From Woeseiaceae bacterium (GTDB taxonomy: Bacteria; Pseudomonadota; Gammaproteobacteria; Steroidobacterales; Woeseiaceae), in contig JAJFKP010000055.1 in NCBI GenBank assembly GCA_021773135.1, positions 62,001 to 126,000 on the forward strand: a DNA stretch of 64,000 nucleotides. The letters run 5' to 3'. Below are positions 36,198 through 45,017 of the stretch, one piece after another. The first letter of the stretch is position 1, and every line of letters starts with the position of its first letter. Made by a program: the position numbers and the translations under genes. Below the pieces are notes generated by a model. The model saw only the letters and a list, made by a program, of their open reading frames with translations, made no database searches and was not told the DNA's origin.

Positions 36198-37001
36198 ATG
36201 ACAATAACTCACCATCTGCGAGGCTTCACGCTCGCCGTATTGCTGGCGATAACAACTACAAACGCTAAAACTGCTTGTGCGACTGTCGTTGAATTTCAAA
36301 CAGTTATGGGCAACTTTGAAGTTAATCTCTACGATAATGCCACGCCTGCGACGGTCGCCAATTTCCTCGAGTATGTGAACAATGGCGACTACACCAACGC
36401 CATATTTCACCGCTCCGTGCCGGGTTTCATCGTCCAGGGAGGTGGTTTCAACTTTGGCATGGCCTGGCCCGTTGCCAGCATTCCCACACGGCCTGCCGTT
36501 CAGAACGAGCCCGAATTTTCCAGTCTCCGTGGCACGATCGCAATGGCCAAGCTCGGAGGTGATCCCGACAGCGCCACGAGCCAGTTCTTTTTCAACCTGG
36601 CAGACAACAGTACTATCCTTGATGCGCAGAATGGTGGCTTTACAGTGTTTGGCGAGGTCGTCGGCAATGGCATGAGCGTCATCAATCAGATGGAAGCACT
36701 GGCAAGGTTTCCTCTTGGCGCACCATTTGACGAAATTCCCCTGCGGAATTTCACAGGTGGCGACCCGGACGCGTCCAACCTGGTGCTCATCTCGGCAATC
36801 ATCGTCACTGATACGACCGTCGATTCGGCGGGGCTTGCGGGGCTGAATCCAACGCCGAATACCCTGATAAATGCACCACCGCCCGTGGTGCCACCACCTG
36901 TCAGCAGCAGCAGCGGCGGTGGCAGCCTTGGAATACTGGCCATACTCGGTTTGCTGATATTGAATCTCGTAAGACGCCCCCGGTCGGCCGGACAAAGATA
37001 A
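36198..37001 (+). CDS. Cyclophilin-type peptidyl-prolyl isomerase with GlyGly-CTERM tail
   Basis: Signal peptide, then a cyclophilin domain (about residues 30-185) with FHRSVPGFIVQGG, ATSQFFFNLADN and FTVFGEVV. After a Pro-rich linker the protein ends in SSSGGGSLGILAILGLLILN and a basic RRPR tail, the tripartite Ser/Gly motif, helix and positive cluster of GlyGly-CTERM sorting signals that rhombosortase cuts. It would assist folding in the periplasm or be sorted to the outer surface. Confidence 0.88.
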   Translation: MTITHHLRGFTLAVLLAITTTNAKTACATVVEFQTVMGNFEVNLYDNATPATVANFLEYVNNGDYTNAIFHRSVPGFIVQGGGFNFGMAWPVASIPTRPAVQNEPEFSSLRGTIAMAKLGGDPDSATSQFFFNLADNSTILDAQNGGFTVFGEVVGNGMSVINQMEALARFPLGAPFDEIPLRNFTGGDPDASNLVLISAIIVTDTTVDSAGLAGLNPTPNTLINAPPPVVPPPVSSSSGGGSLGILAILGLLILNLVRRPRSAGQR

Positions 37002-37028
37002 CCGGCTGAAACAGACTCGGCGCCAATA

Positions 37029-38336
37029 ATGACAACAGGAATCGCCGCAAAATTACTCACTCGTGCAACAGCGATCGCGCTGTGCCTTGCATGTGTCAGC
37101 GCAAAGACTGCCGGCTTCCGTGAGATTCAAGATTATATCGACAGCTACCAGCGCATGGCGGCATTTGATGGCGTAGTTCTTATCGCCCAGGGCAACGAAA
37201 TCGTTTGGCAAATGGCGTTCGGTTCCGCCGACTACGAGAACGCGCGGCCGATGAGCACTGCGACGCGTTTCCGCATCGCTTCTCTTTCGAAACAGGTGAC
37301 CCAGGCCGCGATCGGGCGCCTTGCAGATGACGGCAAACTCACGCTGCAGTCGAGACTGGCTGATTTTCTTCCCGACTTTCCCAACGCGCGCAGAATTACA
37401 GTCCGGCATCTCCTGGAACACACCGCAGGCATCGCGCATACGAATCGGCTCGACTGGATGGACATGTCGACCGCTATGACCCTGGACGAAATTGTCGCCG
37501 GCCTGGCTGGCGAAGACCTGCAGTTCACACCGGGGGTTGATTCGCAATATTCGAACGGCGGCTATGCACTGCTCGCCAAAGTCATCGAAGTAGCCAGCGG
37601 CACGAGCTACGGCGAATTCATTAATCGGGAGTTTGCCTCGACCGGGTACCCTTCGATCGGAGACGAGGCGGCGCATGAGGCAATTCCGGACATGGCGAAA
37701 CGGTATGCGCCCGGCCCCGATTACGGCCACAGGGTAGCGGCACAAACCTACATCACCGCAAACCGGATCGGCGGCGGTTCACTTCATGCTACCGCTGAGG
37801 ACATCTTTCGATTCTTTCGCGACAGTTATTCAGGCAATTTGCTCAGCATCGACACCAGCCGAGAAATATTCGAGAAACCGGCCGACGGGGATATCACTAT
37901 CACCGGCCGATCTCCCGGCGCGCTTGCACAGATATACCTGGATTTCGAGAACGACCTGACCGTGGTGACACTGTCATCTAATTCGGCCTGGCCGGGCAGC
38001 CTGAACGACGACGTTGTGGCGCTGTATCGCGACGAAAAAGTAGAGCTCCTGCCTGCAAGGCGAGCGGAAAACGCGCTGCCACCGCATGAACTCCGGACTT
38101 TTGCCGGCAATTTTCGAATGCAGCAGTTTGGTTGGAATGTGGTAATTGAGCCCGGCTCCGGCGATCTGATATTTATACAGGGCGACCTCAGAACCGCTCT
38201 GGTAAGGACTACCGACGAGAGTTTTCACCTGCCAATCTACGACTGGCTCTGTAGATTCTCGGCCTACAACACAGAGTTTGAGTGTCGCCAGCGCAACATC
38301 AAATCAGATGCTCGATTTTTCTTCGAGCGCATTTAG
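37029..38336 (+). CDS. Serine hydrolase, class C beta-lactamase/S12 family
   Basis: Signal peptide, SxxK motif SLSKQVTQAAIG, YSN motif in QYSNGGYALLAKVIE and an HxxGI region TAGIAHTNR near the family active site. A C-terminal beta domain (AGNFRMQQFGWNVVI) follows. 27 bp after the cyclophilin gene, so co-transcription is likely. Distinct from the S12 protein upstream, with little similarity outside the motifs. Confidence 0.88.
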   Translation: MTTGIAAKLLTRATAIALCLACVSAKTAGFREIQDYIDSYQRMAAFDGVVLIAQGNEIVWQMAFGSADYENARPMSTATRFRIASLSKQVTQAAIGRLADDGKLTLQSRLADFLPDFPNARRITVRHLLEHTAGIAHTNRLDWMDMSTAMTLDEIVAGLAGEDLQFTPGVDSQYSNGGYALLAKVIEVASGTSYGEFINREFASTGYPSIGDEAAHEAIPDMAKRYAPGPDYGHRVAAQTYITANRIGGGSLHATAEDIFRFFRDSYSGNLLSIDTSREIFEKPADGDITITGRSPGALAQIYLDFENDLTVVTLSSNSAWPGSLNDDVVALYRDEKVELLPARRAENALPPHELRTFAGNFRMQQFGWNVVIEPGSGDLIFIQGDLRTALVRTTDESFHLPIYDWLCRFSAYNTEFECRQRNIKSDARFFFERI

Positions 38337-38345
38337 AAATTACCA

Positions 38346-38990
38346 ATGCAGGAACTTCGCGACCGCGCCAGAGCAAACCTGCCGACTGTTTTACTGACAC
38401 TCCTGAGCATCGTGCAGGCCCTCGCACTCGAGTTTCTATGGGCACACGTAAGAGAAAACGGTCCGTTGTTCGAAATCTCCAGGATGACAGTCATGCTGTG
38501 GATCCAACTCCTGACGACCTTCGTGGGAATTATGCTCATCTGGATCGTCTACGCCAGCCACGTAATGCGTCTGCGCTGGGTGCCGACAACGACAGATTCG
38601 GTATACCCGTTTGTCATCGGGCTGCTGGAATTCATATTGATCGAGTTTCTCGGACCCGCCGAACTTGGGCAGTGGATGATCTGCAATTCGGTAGTATTTG
38701 GCGTGATGGTCTGGATCAGTCACCGTACAATGAAACGAGCACGCATGGACGGAGCGAACGTTGCGTTTTTCCAGCACCTCGAGCCCGCCACTATGCGCGA
38801 CTTTTTACCGACACTGACGATAGTAGTGGTGGGCGTACTGGCCGGTGTCTACCTTACAATCACTGACGATACCGGATGGGCTGCAATGATCGCGCTACTT
38901 GCCGCCGCCGGAGTCATTGTGTATCAGTTCATTTCTGTCGCGACTTTCTGGGAAAGATCCTTGTCCGACAGCTGGCCGCATAAGGACTGA
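38346..38990 (+). CDS. Six-span inner-membrane protein of unknown function
   Basis: 214 aa with about six hydrophobic helices (LLTLLSIVQALALEFLWAH, MLWIQLLTTFVGIMLIWIV and others). No family recognised. It starts 9 bp after the hydrolase stop. Confidence 0.7.
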   Translation: MQELRDRARANLPTVLLTLLSIVQALALEFLWAHVRENGPLFEISRMTVMLWIQLLTTFVGIMLIWIVYASHVMRLRWVPTTTDSVYPFVIGLLEFILIEFLGPAELGQWMICNSVVFGVMVWISHRTMKRARMDGANVAFFQHLEPATMRDFLPTLTIVVVGVLAGVYLTITDDTGWAAMIALLAAAGVIVYQFISVATFWERSLSDSWPHKD

Positions 38991-39055
38991 CCCGCCCACA
39001 TTGCATGCTAGATTGCGGGTCCGATCAGGGCACGGACTTTTTGGAGGATCCGGTA

Positions 39056-40030
39056 ATGGCAAAATCTCCGTACAAACCATTCACCCCGAAGCCGGAGCAA
39101 GTCGCGCTGATGCCGCCGGAAGCGGGAAACGATATTAATGGCCTTGGCGAAACCAGGTTCAGACGTGCGCGACCGATTTACTGGCATGATCCCGACTCAC
39201 TCGCACACGGCAGACTGCAAAAATGGTTTTACACGCAAAACGCTGATGATCCGGAGATCATCAAGTCACGTGAAAATCGCGCCGAGATTCTCGCCATCGA
39301 AGTGCCACCCGTCAGCGGCGAGCCCTTGCAGCAGTCAGCAGAAGACTGGACCCGGGATTTGCAAGCGCACGTGGCAACGCTGGACATGGAACTCTTCGGC
39401 ATCACAGCGCTTGATCCCGACTGGGCGTTCGAGGGCGTGGATCTCCCGCAAAAGTGGATTATCATGATCGGCCTTGCACACGACTACGAGCAAATCAAAA
39501 CGGCGCCGGCAATGACAGCCGGTGCCGAGGTGGTGAGACAGTATGGGCGCGGCACCAAGGCCGCCAAAGACATAGCAACCTGGATCAGAGTGCGCGGCTG
39601 GGATGCGACACCACAGGGCGGTCCTATGGCCGGGCCGCTGCTGCTGATTCCGCCCGCCATCGAATGCGGCTTCGGCGAACTGGGTAAGCACGGCTCGATT
39701 ATCAACAAAGACTATGGCTCATCTTTCAGGCTTGCTGCCGTATTGACGGACATACCGCTGCTGCCAACGTCGCGAGCCACTTACGAGGTCGATGACTTTT
39801 GTACCCGCTGCCAGGTTTGCGCCAATGCCTGCCCGCCCGAAGCGATCATGCCGGAAAAAGTTTTTGTCCGCGGTAAACTGAAATGGTACGTGGACTTCGA
39901 CAAGTGCATACCGTTTTTCAATGAGCACGCAGGCTGCGCGATCTGTATCGCCGTGTGCCCATGGAGCATTCCAGGGCGTGGTGAACGAATCATTGAGCAG
40001 TTGCAGCGGCGTGCAGCGAAGAAAGCGTAA
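39056..40030 (+). CDS. Cytoplasmic reductive-dehalogenase-like Fe-S protein
   Basis: The start at MAKSPYKPF has GGAGG upstream. The domain ends in two 4Fe-4S motifs: FCTRCQVCANACPPEAI and CIPFFNEHAGCAICIAVCPW, the RdhA/QueG signature. Upstream blocks (KDIATWIRVRGWDA, IECGFGELGKHGSII, RLAAVLTDIPL) match the cobalamin-binding fold of reductive dehalogenases. About 325 aa, shorter than respiratory RdhA, and without a Tat signal, so it should act in the cytoplasm. Substrate unknown; QueG is an alternative only at the fold level. Confidence 0.85.
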   Translation: MAKSPYKPFTPKPEQVALMPPEAGNDINGLGETRFRRARPIYWHDPDSLAHGRLQKWFYTQNADDPEIIKSRENRAEILAIEVPPVSGEPLQQSAEDWTRDLQAHVATLDMELFGITALDPDWAFEGVDLPQKWIIMIGLAHDYEQIKTAPAMTAGAEVVRQYGRGTKAAKDIATWIRVRGWDATPQGGPMAGPLLLIPPAIECGFGELGKHGSIINKDYGSSFRLAAVLTDIPLLPTSRATYEVDDFCTRCQVCANACPPEAIMPEKVFVRGKLKWYVDFDKCIPFFNEHAGCAICIAVCPWSIPGRGERIIEQLQRRAAKKA

Positions 40031-40056
40031 CCACGCAAGGCGATTGAATGTTAGTA

Positions 40057-40524
40057 CTACTGCGCCGGTATAATGGTGCCTGGAATTATCGTCGCCTGCC
40101 ACGCTACAACCTGCCATTGCCCGTCGCGTTTAACGAACGTGCCGGTATTCAGATACTCCTGCGTGGCGGATCCTTCCGGCGGCGTAGCGACCATTCTGAA
40201 TGCCACCACGGCTGCATCCTCGTAAACCTGGATTTGCACGTCTTCTGCAGTGTAAGCAGGCCCTTCTCCCGGACTGGCATCATTAGCATCCTCAAAGCCC
40301 TGCATGATCTGGTCCTTCGTGGTGCGCGTGCCGCGCGACGATGTATAGATTAGGTCGTGCGCCCAGAAGCGATTGTGGGTACTGGCGTCATTTACGTTTT
40401 GCAGAAAGTCATGCAGCATTTTCGTGAGGTCGTCGGTGTCGTCGGCGAGAACCGTAGCCGGGCTTAACACAATGGCTAGCAGCGCTAACGAGAACATGTT
40501 TTTAATTTCGAAAAGACGTGACAT
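40057..40524 (-). CDS. Secreted SnoaL/DUF4440-like (NTF2-fold) protein
   Basis: The start at MSRLFEIKNMFSL has GGATAAG upstream and gives a signal peptide ending in TVLA. The mature 130 residues show an NTF2-fold pattern: helical start (LTKMLHDFLQNVNDAST), IYTSSRGTRTTKDQI, VVAFRMVATPP and a final FVKRDGQWQVVAWQAT. Function unknown; could be a small hydrolase/binding protein. Divergent from the esterase gene. Confidence 0.75.
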   Translation of the reverse strand: MSRLFEIKNMFSLALLAIVLSPATVLADDTDDLTKMLHDFLQNVNDASTHNRFWAHDLIYTSSRGTRTTKDQIMQGFEDANDASPGEGPAYTAEDVQIQVYEDAAVVAFRMVATPPEGSATQEYLNTGTFVKRDGQWQVVAWQATIIPGTIIPAQ

Positions 40525-40585
40525 CGGCTTATCCTGATTTGGCGAGGCATAATAGTAACCCCTTATCCTTAGGTGTGAGCAACTT

Positions 40586-41677
40586 GTGAGACTTGTTGGC
40601 AATTCCTTGTGGCTGGTCGTACTGATCCTGGGCGCTTGCTCGGCCAGAGAACATTTGCCGTCGATGACGGCCGGCGACGATTCGATGTTGCGCAGGGTCA
40701 TTCAGCATGACGGCATTGAGCGTGAGTATTTCGTGCACGTCCCCGAAAGCGCGGGACCGTCGGCGCCGTTGGTTGTTGCCGTTCATGGCTACACGAGTAC
40801 CGCAACCGGGTTCGCAGCAGCGCACAACTTGAATCCGCATGCCGATGCGAATAACTACATCGTCGTTTACCCGCAGGCGAGTCATTTTTCCGTGGACACA
40901 ATGAATAACACGGGTTACCGAATAACGTCCTGGAACGACCTTGCGGCGAACCTTGGGCCAACGACGGAAGGCCCCCACTGCATTGATAACTCAACGCAGT
41001 ATCCTTGCCCACCGGAATGCGGCACCTGCAATCGCTGCGCATGGACGTCCTGTTATGACGATTTAGGCTTCATCGACAAGATGCTGGACGAAGTGGTTGC
41101 TGAATTCGCCACAGATTCCGGACGAACCTATCTGCTGGGTGTCAGCAATGGTGGCATGCTGGCACTAAGACTCGGCTGCAACCTGTCGCATCGCTTCGCC
41201 GCTGTTGCACCGATTATCGGGCAGCTTGCACCGGGATATGCTTGCGGCCCTTCTGTCGACGTGCCGCTGCTGCACCTGTTCGGCGGAGAGGATGACACCG
41301 TGCGCTTCGACGGCAAACCCGGTGCAGACGGTTTTATTTACACTACCGCTGAGAAGACTGCGAAAGTCTGGGCCGATACACTTGCGTGCGAGGCCGGCCC
41401 AATGTCCTGGGAGAACCGCTTTTCACGCACGCTGGGAGTAACTTGCGCAGCCTTCAGCAGTTGTCGCCGCGAGGGACATGAGGTGGTTAGCTGCCTGGAT
41501 CCCGACGGGGGCCACGACTGGCCCGGCCAGCGAGTTCAGTCCATTCCGGCAACCTGCGTAGCGCCGCTACAGTACGATTCGATGCCCGGTCAGACACGTT
41601 GCCCTGAATCGCCCGCTGACGGGGTCCATGCTGGCATGGACCTGGTTTGGCATTTCTTTCAGCAATACAGCAAGTAG
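40586..41677 (+). CDS. Poly(3-hydroxybutyrate) depolymerase / LpqC-type esterase, lipoprotein
   Basis: GTG start; lipobox LVVLILGAC. Alpha/beta-hydrolase with oxyanion region VVAVHGYTSTATGF, Ser nucleophile in LLGVSNGGMLALRL and a C-terminal His in PDGGHDWPGQ. Multiple cysteine pairs (ECGTCNRCAWTSC) suggest a disulphide-stabilised exported enzyme. Cleaves polyesters or hydroxycinnamate esters in related proteins. Confidence 0.85.
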   Translation: MRLVGNSLWLVVLILGACSAREHLPSMTAGDDSMLRRVIQHDGIEREYFVHVPESAGPSAPLVVAVHGYTSTATGFAAAHNLNPHADANNYIVVYPQASHFSVDTMNNTGYRITSWNDLAANLGPTTEGPHCIDNSTQYPCPPECGTCNRCAWTSCYDDLGFIDKMLDEVVAEFATDSGRTYLLGVSNGGMLALRLGCNLSHRFAAVAPIIGQLAPGYACGPSVDVPLLHLFGGEDDTVRFDGKPGADGFIYTTAEKTAKVWADTLACEAGPMSWENRFSRTLGVTCAAFSSCRREGHEVVSCLDPDGGHDWPGQRVQSIPATCVAPLQYDSMPGQTRCPESPADGVHAGMDLVWHFFQQYSK

Positions 41678-41721
41678 CACCGGCCGTGCTACGCTCGGCC
41701 AAAACCACAAAAGGCGCAAAC

Positions 41722-43089
41722 ATGCTCAGACGACTTGCCACGTTTCTCTTCCTCGCAGGATGCGGCGTTTCCGCGTACGGACAGTCGATCGAGGATGAAG
41801 CCCTCGACTGGCTGCAGTCCTTTGTACAAATCGATACGATTAACCCGCCTGGCAATGAATCCCGAGCCGTAGAATTCATCGCAGCCATCCTTGAGGCTGA
41901 GGGCATTCCGTTTGAGACTGCCGAAAGTGCGCCCGGCCGTGGCAACCTGTGGGCCCGCCTTGAAGGCGGTGACGAACCGGCGCTAATCATGTTGCAGCAC
42001 ACGGACGTCGTGCCAGCAGATCGTGACTACTGGACCACCGATCCGCTCTCGGGAGAAATTCGGGATGGTTATCTTTGGGGGCGCGGTACGCTGGATATGA
42101 AAGGCACCGGCATCTCCCAACTCGCTACTTTTATCAGCCTTCACCGCGCCGGCGCACCCTTGAACCGCGATGTCGTGCTCGTCGCATCGGCAGATGAGGA
42201 AGCCGGCGGACTGTACGGTGCGGGCTGGCTGGTCGAACATCACCCGGAGATATTCGCGGACGCAGGTCTCCTGATCAACGAAGGCGGCAACGGCGAACAA
42301 TCGGCAAAAGAACTGATTTTCAACGTCGAAGTAACACAGAAGGTTCCGGTATGGCTGCGACTGGTCGGGGTCGACACGCCTGGGCATGGCTCCATGCCAA
42401 ACGCCACGTCATCCGTCACCCGTATCGTGGATGCCCTGAGCATCCTGCGGGCGAACCCGTTCCCGGCCCGCATCGTTCCTGCGGTGGATACGATGTTTCA
42501 GTCGCTGTCGCTGAGTGCCTCGCCGGAATGGGAAGAGGCGTATAGCAACATTGCCGGTGCCGTCCGTGAACCGGGCTTCCTTGAAAAGCTGCAGCAACAC
42601 TCGGCGTTTTTACACGCGCTCACGCGAGATACCTGCTCGATGACCCGGTTCGAAGCCTCAAACAAAATTAACGTGGTGCCACCGGAAGCCTGGGCAGAAA
42701 TTGACTGCCGAATTTTGCCTGACCGGCCAAGCGAGGTGTTCGTCGCGGAACTGCGGGAAATGATCAAGGACACCGGCGTAGAAGTTGAGGTGATCATGGC
42801 GTTCACGCCGGCCGTCTCGGATACCAACACGCTGCTCTATAGAGCGATCGAAAACGTAACGGCGGAACGCTACCCGGGGTCAAGAGTGATGCCGTCGGTT
42901 GCCAGCGGCTTCACGGACAGTCACTTCACGCGAGACCTTGGCATTGCCAGCTACGGCTTCGACCCCATCGTCGTGCCAGAGGCTGAGTTTTCACGCATTC
43001 ATGGCAACGACGAGCGCGTCAATGTTGAAGCCTTCAAACGCGGCGTCATCGATCACTTAGCCATTATCGGGGCTGTGGTCTACGAGTAA
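41722..43089 (+). CDS. M20-family metallopeptidase, exported
   Basis: Signal peptide (MLRRLATFLFLAGCGVSAYG). All M20 metal and catalytic residues are present: LQHTDVVPADR, GRGTLDMKGTG, ASADEEAGG, LLINEGG, GVDTPGHGSMP and the C-terminal RIHGNDERVN. Probably a carboxypeptidase or dipeptidase in the periplasm. Convergent with a second M20-fold gene that lacks several of these residues. Confidence 0.92.
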   Translation: MLRRLATFLFLAGCGVSAYGQSIEDEALDWLQSFVQIDTINPPGNESRAVEFIAAILEAEGIPFETAESAPGRGNLWARLEGGDEPALIMLQHTDVVPADRDYWTTDPLSGEIRDGYLWGRGTLDMKGTGISQLATFISLHRAGAPLNRDVVLVASADEEAGGLYGAGWLVEHHPEIFADAGLLINEGGNGEQSAKELIFNVEVTQKVPVWLRLVGVDTPGHGSMPNATSSVTRIVDALSILRANPFPARIVPAVDTMFQSLSLSASPEWEEAYSNIAGAVREPGFLEKLQQHSAFLHALTRDTCSMTRFEASNKINVVPPEAWAEIDCRILPDRPSEVFVAELREMIKDTGVEVEVIMAFTPAVSDTNTLLYRAIENVTAERYPGSRVMPSVASGFTDSHFTRDLGIASYGFDPIVVPEAEFSRIHGNDERVNVEAFKRGVIDHLAIIGAVVYE

Positions 43090-43125
43090 GCGCAGCGCAT
43101 TTGCCCGGTGTCGTGCCAAAGCTGC

Positions 43126-44469
43126 CTATAGTTCTTTCCAACCAGAGAGAGTCTGTATCAGCACCGCCACCAGTTTTACCAGATCATCAATGTCGACCCA
43201 TTCATTGGGGCCATAAAAATTGCCGCCAAGCGACCCGATCCCATAGGCAGGCACGCCTAGCAGGCGAATCGGATAGCGAATGTCGCCAGCGTAATGATTC
43301 GGATAGGCGTCCGGCGCCCGCCCGGTCACATCCTCAATCGAGTTGCGGAGCACCTGGCTAACCGGTATGTCCCAGTCTGCGGCACCTGGATTGGTGCGAT
43401 AGCCGACCGTATCCAGCGCAAATTGATACGGGGATTCTTCTGCCGAAACGGTTGCGGCCAGTTCGTCAAGTGCGGTGCGCGCCGCATCAAGCAGGCTGCC
43501 CCAGGTATGCGAGCCAGAAAACTTAAGCCGGAAAGTGGCCTCAGCAGAATCGGCAACAGAGCCGACCCGGTCGCCACCCTCCATGATGCCAATGTTAAAC
43601 AGCACGTCAGCGAACACGCCGCTACGCAGATGCTCAAGTGCCCGCCAGCACATGTCGAGCGCATTGCCACCCGCATCCCATGCAGATGAATCGGTACTAC
43701 CGATTTCCATTGGCGGCGCACGCCAACCGCTAACTGTAAGCTTGAGGTCGACGATGCCCTGGACGGCATTCTTGATATCTTCAAGTCCCCTCCCTGTTTC
43801 GGCAGGATGCACGTATAACACGGCGCCAATGTCGTGATCTTCTTTGCTCAGGCGCTCAAAAACCGGCAGGCTGCCACGACTGCCCCCACCTTTGCCATGC
43901 AGACTCATCACAACCGGCAGCGTCTCACCGGCTTCAGCCAACGCGGCGCTCGCGACCAACATTGCCGCGACGCCACCTTTGTCGTCTGAGGTTCCGAGTC
44001 CATAGAGCCTGTTACCTATCGTCTTCGGTTCGAGTGGTTCCGTTACCCAGCCGGCGTCGAGCGAGTGCGTGTCAATATGGGAAAACATCGCATACTGTTT
44101 TCCCGACGCGTTTTCCGGCCAACCCACGACGTTGATAAACGGACCATCGCCGGGCGGGTTGGGTGGCATGAATTCCGCATGATCCTGGTACCGACTTGGC
44201 CGGTCGGCAGACTCCTCAATACGATACGGCAGCTTGCCCAGGTAGGCCTTGACGATGGCCTGCGCATCGGACGCTGACTCGCCGGAAAGACTCTGTACGC
44301 GAATCATTTCGATCAGCAACGCTACCAGTTCTTCACGGCGGCGCTCGGCCAGGCGCAGCGCATCGGCAGATGGCACAGCCATTGCCGTATCGTTTATGGC
44401 AGCGGTCGTAGCAACTGCACTCGCACCTGCAACAAATGCGCGCCGGGAAAGTCTGTTCTTGATAGTCAT
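43126..44469 (-). CDS. Tat-exported M20-fold protein with degenerate active site
   Basis: Twin-arginine signal LSRRAFVAGASAVA. The fold is M20 (FSHIDTHSLDAGW, GLGTSDDKGGVAA, and a dimerisation lid), but the catalytic Glu pair is replaced by HGKGGGSRGS, the lid AH pair by RAPPME, and the last His ligand by NFYGPNEW. The first His/Asp ligands remain. It may be inactive, a binding protein, or use other ligands. Overlaps the lipocalin gene by 4 bp. Confidence 0.85.
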   Translation of the reverse strand: MTIKNRLSRRAFVAGASAVATTAAINDTAMAVPSADALRLAERRREELVALLIEMIRVQSLSGESASDAQAIVKAYLGKLPYRIEESADRPSRYQDHAEFMPPNPPGDGPFINVVGWPENASGKQYAMFSHIDTHSLDAGWVTEPLEPKTIGNRLYGLGTSDDKGGVAAMLVASAALAEAGETLPVVMSLHGKGGGSRGSLPVFERLSKEDHDIGAVLYVHPAETGRGLEDIKNAVQGIVDLKLTVSGWRAPPMEIGSTDSSAWDAGGNALDMCWRALEHLRSGVFADVLFNIGIMEGGDRVGSVADSAEATFRLKFSGSHTWGSLLDAARTALDELAATVSAEESPYQFALDTVGYRTNPGAADWDIPVSQVLRNSIEDVTGRAPDAYPNHYAGDIRYPIRLLGVPAYGIGSLGGNFYGPNEWVDIDDLVKLVAVLIQTLSGWKEL

Positions 44470-45017
44470 TGATTTACCTTTTGGTGTCGCACGAAAATCA
44501 GGTCTTCAGTCGGAAAATTCAGGTCCCGCGCTGTAGTGACCAGTCGGTCGATTATTGATTGCTCGATTGCGGGACTGCGTGCCAGGATCCACAGATATCC
44601 ACGATCAGGTCCCACGACCAGCGCATACTGGTAGTCGTCCATATCCAGTTTGACGATGTTATAACCGCCGTAGAACGGACCGAAGAACGAGACTTTGAGC
44701 CGGCCCTCGTCCTCTGCGCCCACAAAATAGGCTTTGCCCTCGGCCTCTTGCCATTCGGCGTCTGCCGCATTGAAACCGCGATTGACGACCTGTACACCGC
44801 CATCATCACGCATGCTGTAGGTCGCAGTTACATTCGACAGGCCGCGTTCAAAGCGATGATCCAGTCGCGCAATCTCATACCAGGTACCGAGATAGCGATC
44901 CAGTTGGAACCCGGAAACCGTATCCACACCGTCAGGAACACCGGTGCAGGCTGTCAGCAGGCACAGGATCAATACCCGGCCCAGTGCCAGTCGTTTACGA
45001 TCGGCGTTAGTCCGCAC
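44466..45017 (-). CDS. blc: Blc-type bacterial lipocalin, lipoprotein
   Basis: Lipobox LCLLTAC, then a lipocalin domain with the GxW motif [20 protein letters not shown], a central [15 protein letters not shown] strand pair and a C-terminal YLWILARSP. Family members bind fatty acids or lysophospholipids at the outer membrane and help in membrane repair. It sits between the DUF885 and M20-fold genes in one overlapping operon. Confidence 0.92.
   Translation of the reverse strand: MRTNADRKRLALGRVLILCLLTACTGVPDGVDTVSGFQLDRYLGTWYEIARLDHRFERGLSNVTATYSMRDDGGVQVVNRGFNAADAEWQEAEGKAYFVGAEDEGRLKVSFFGPFYGGYNIVKLDMDDYQYALVVGPDRGYLWILARSPAIEQSIIDRLVTTARDLNFPTEDLIFVRHQKVNQ

Noticed and set aside
36168-36995. 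275-codon frame antisense to the cyclophilin gene
   Set aside because: Covers exactly the cyclophilin gene and has no recognisable domain.
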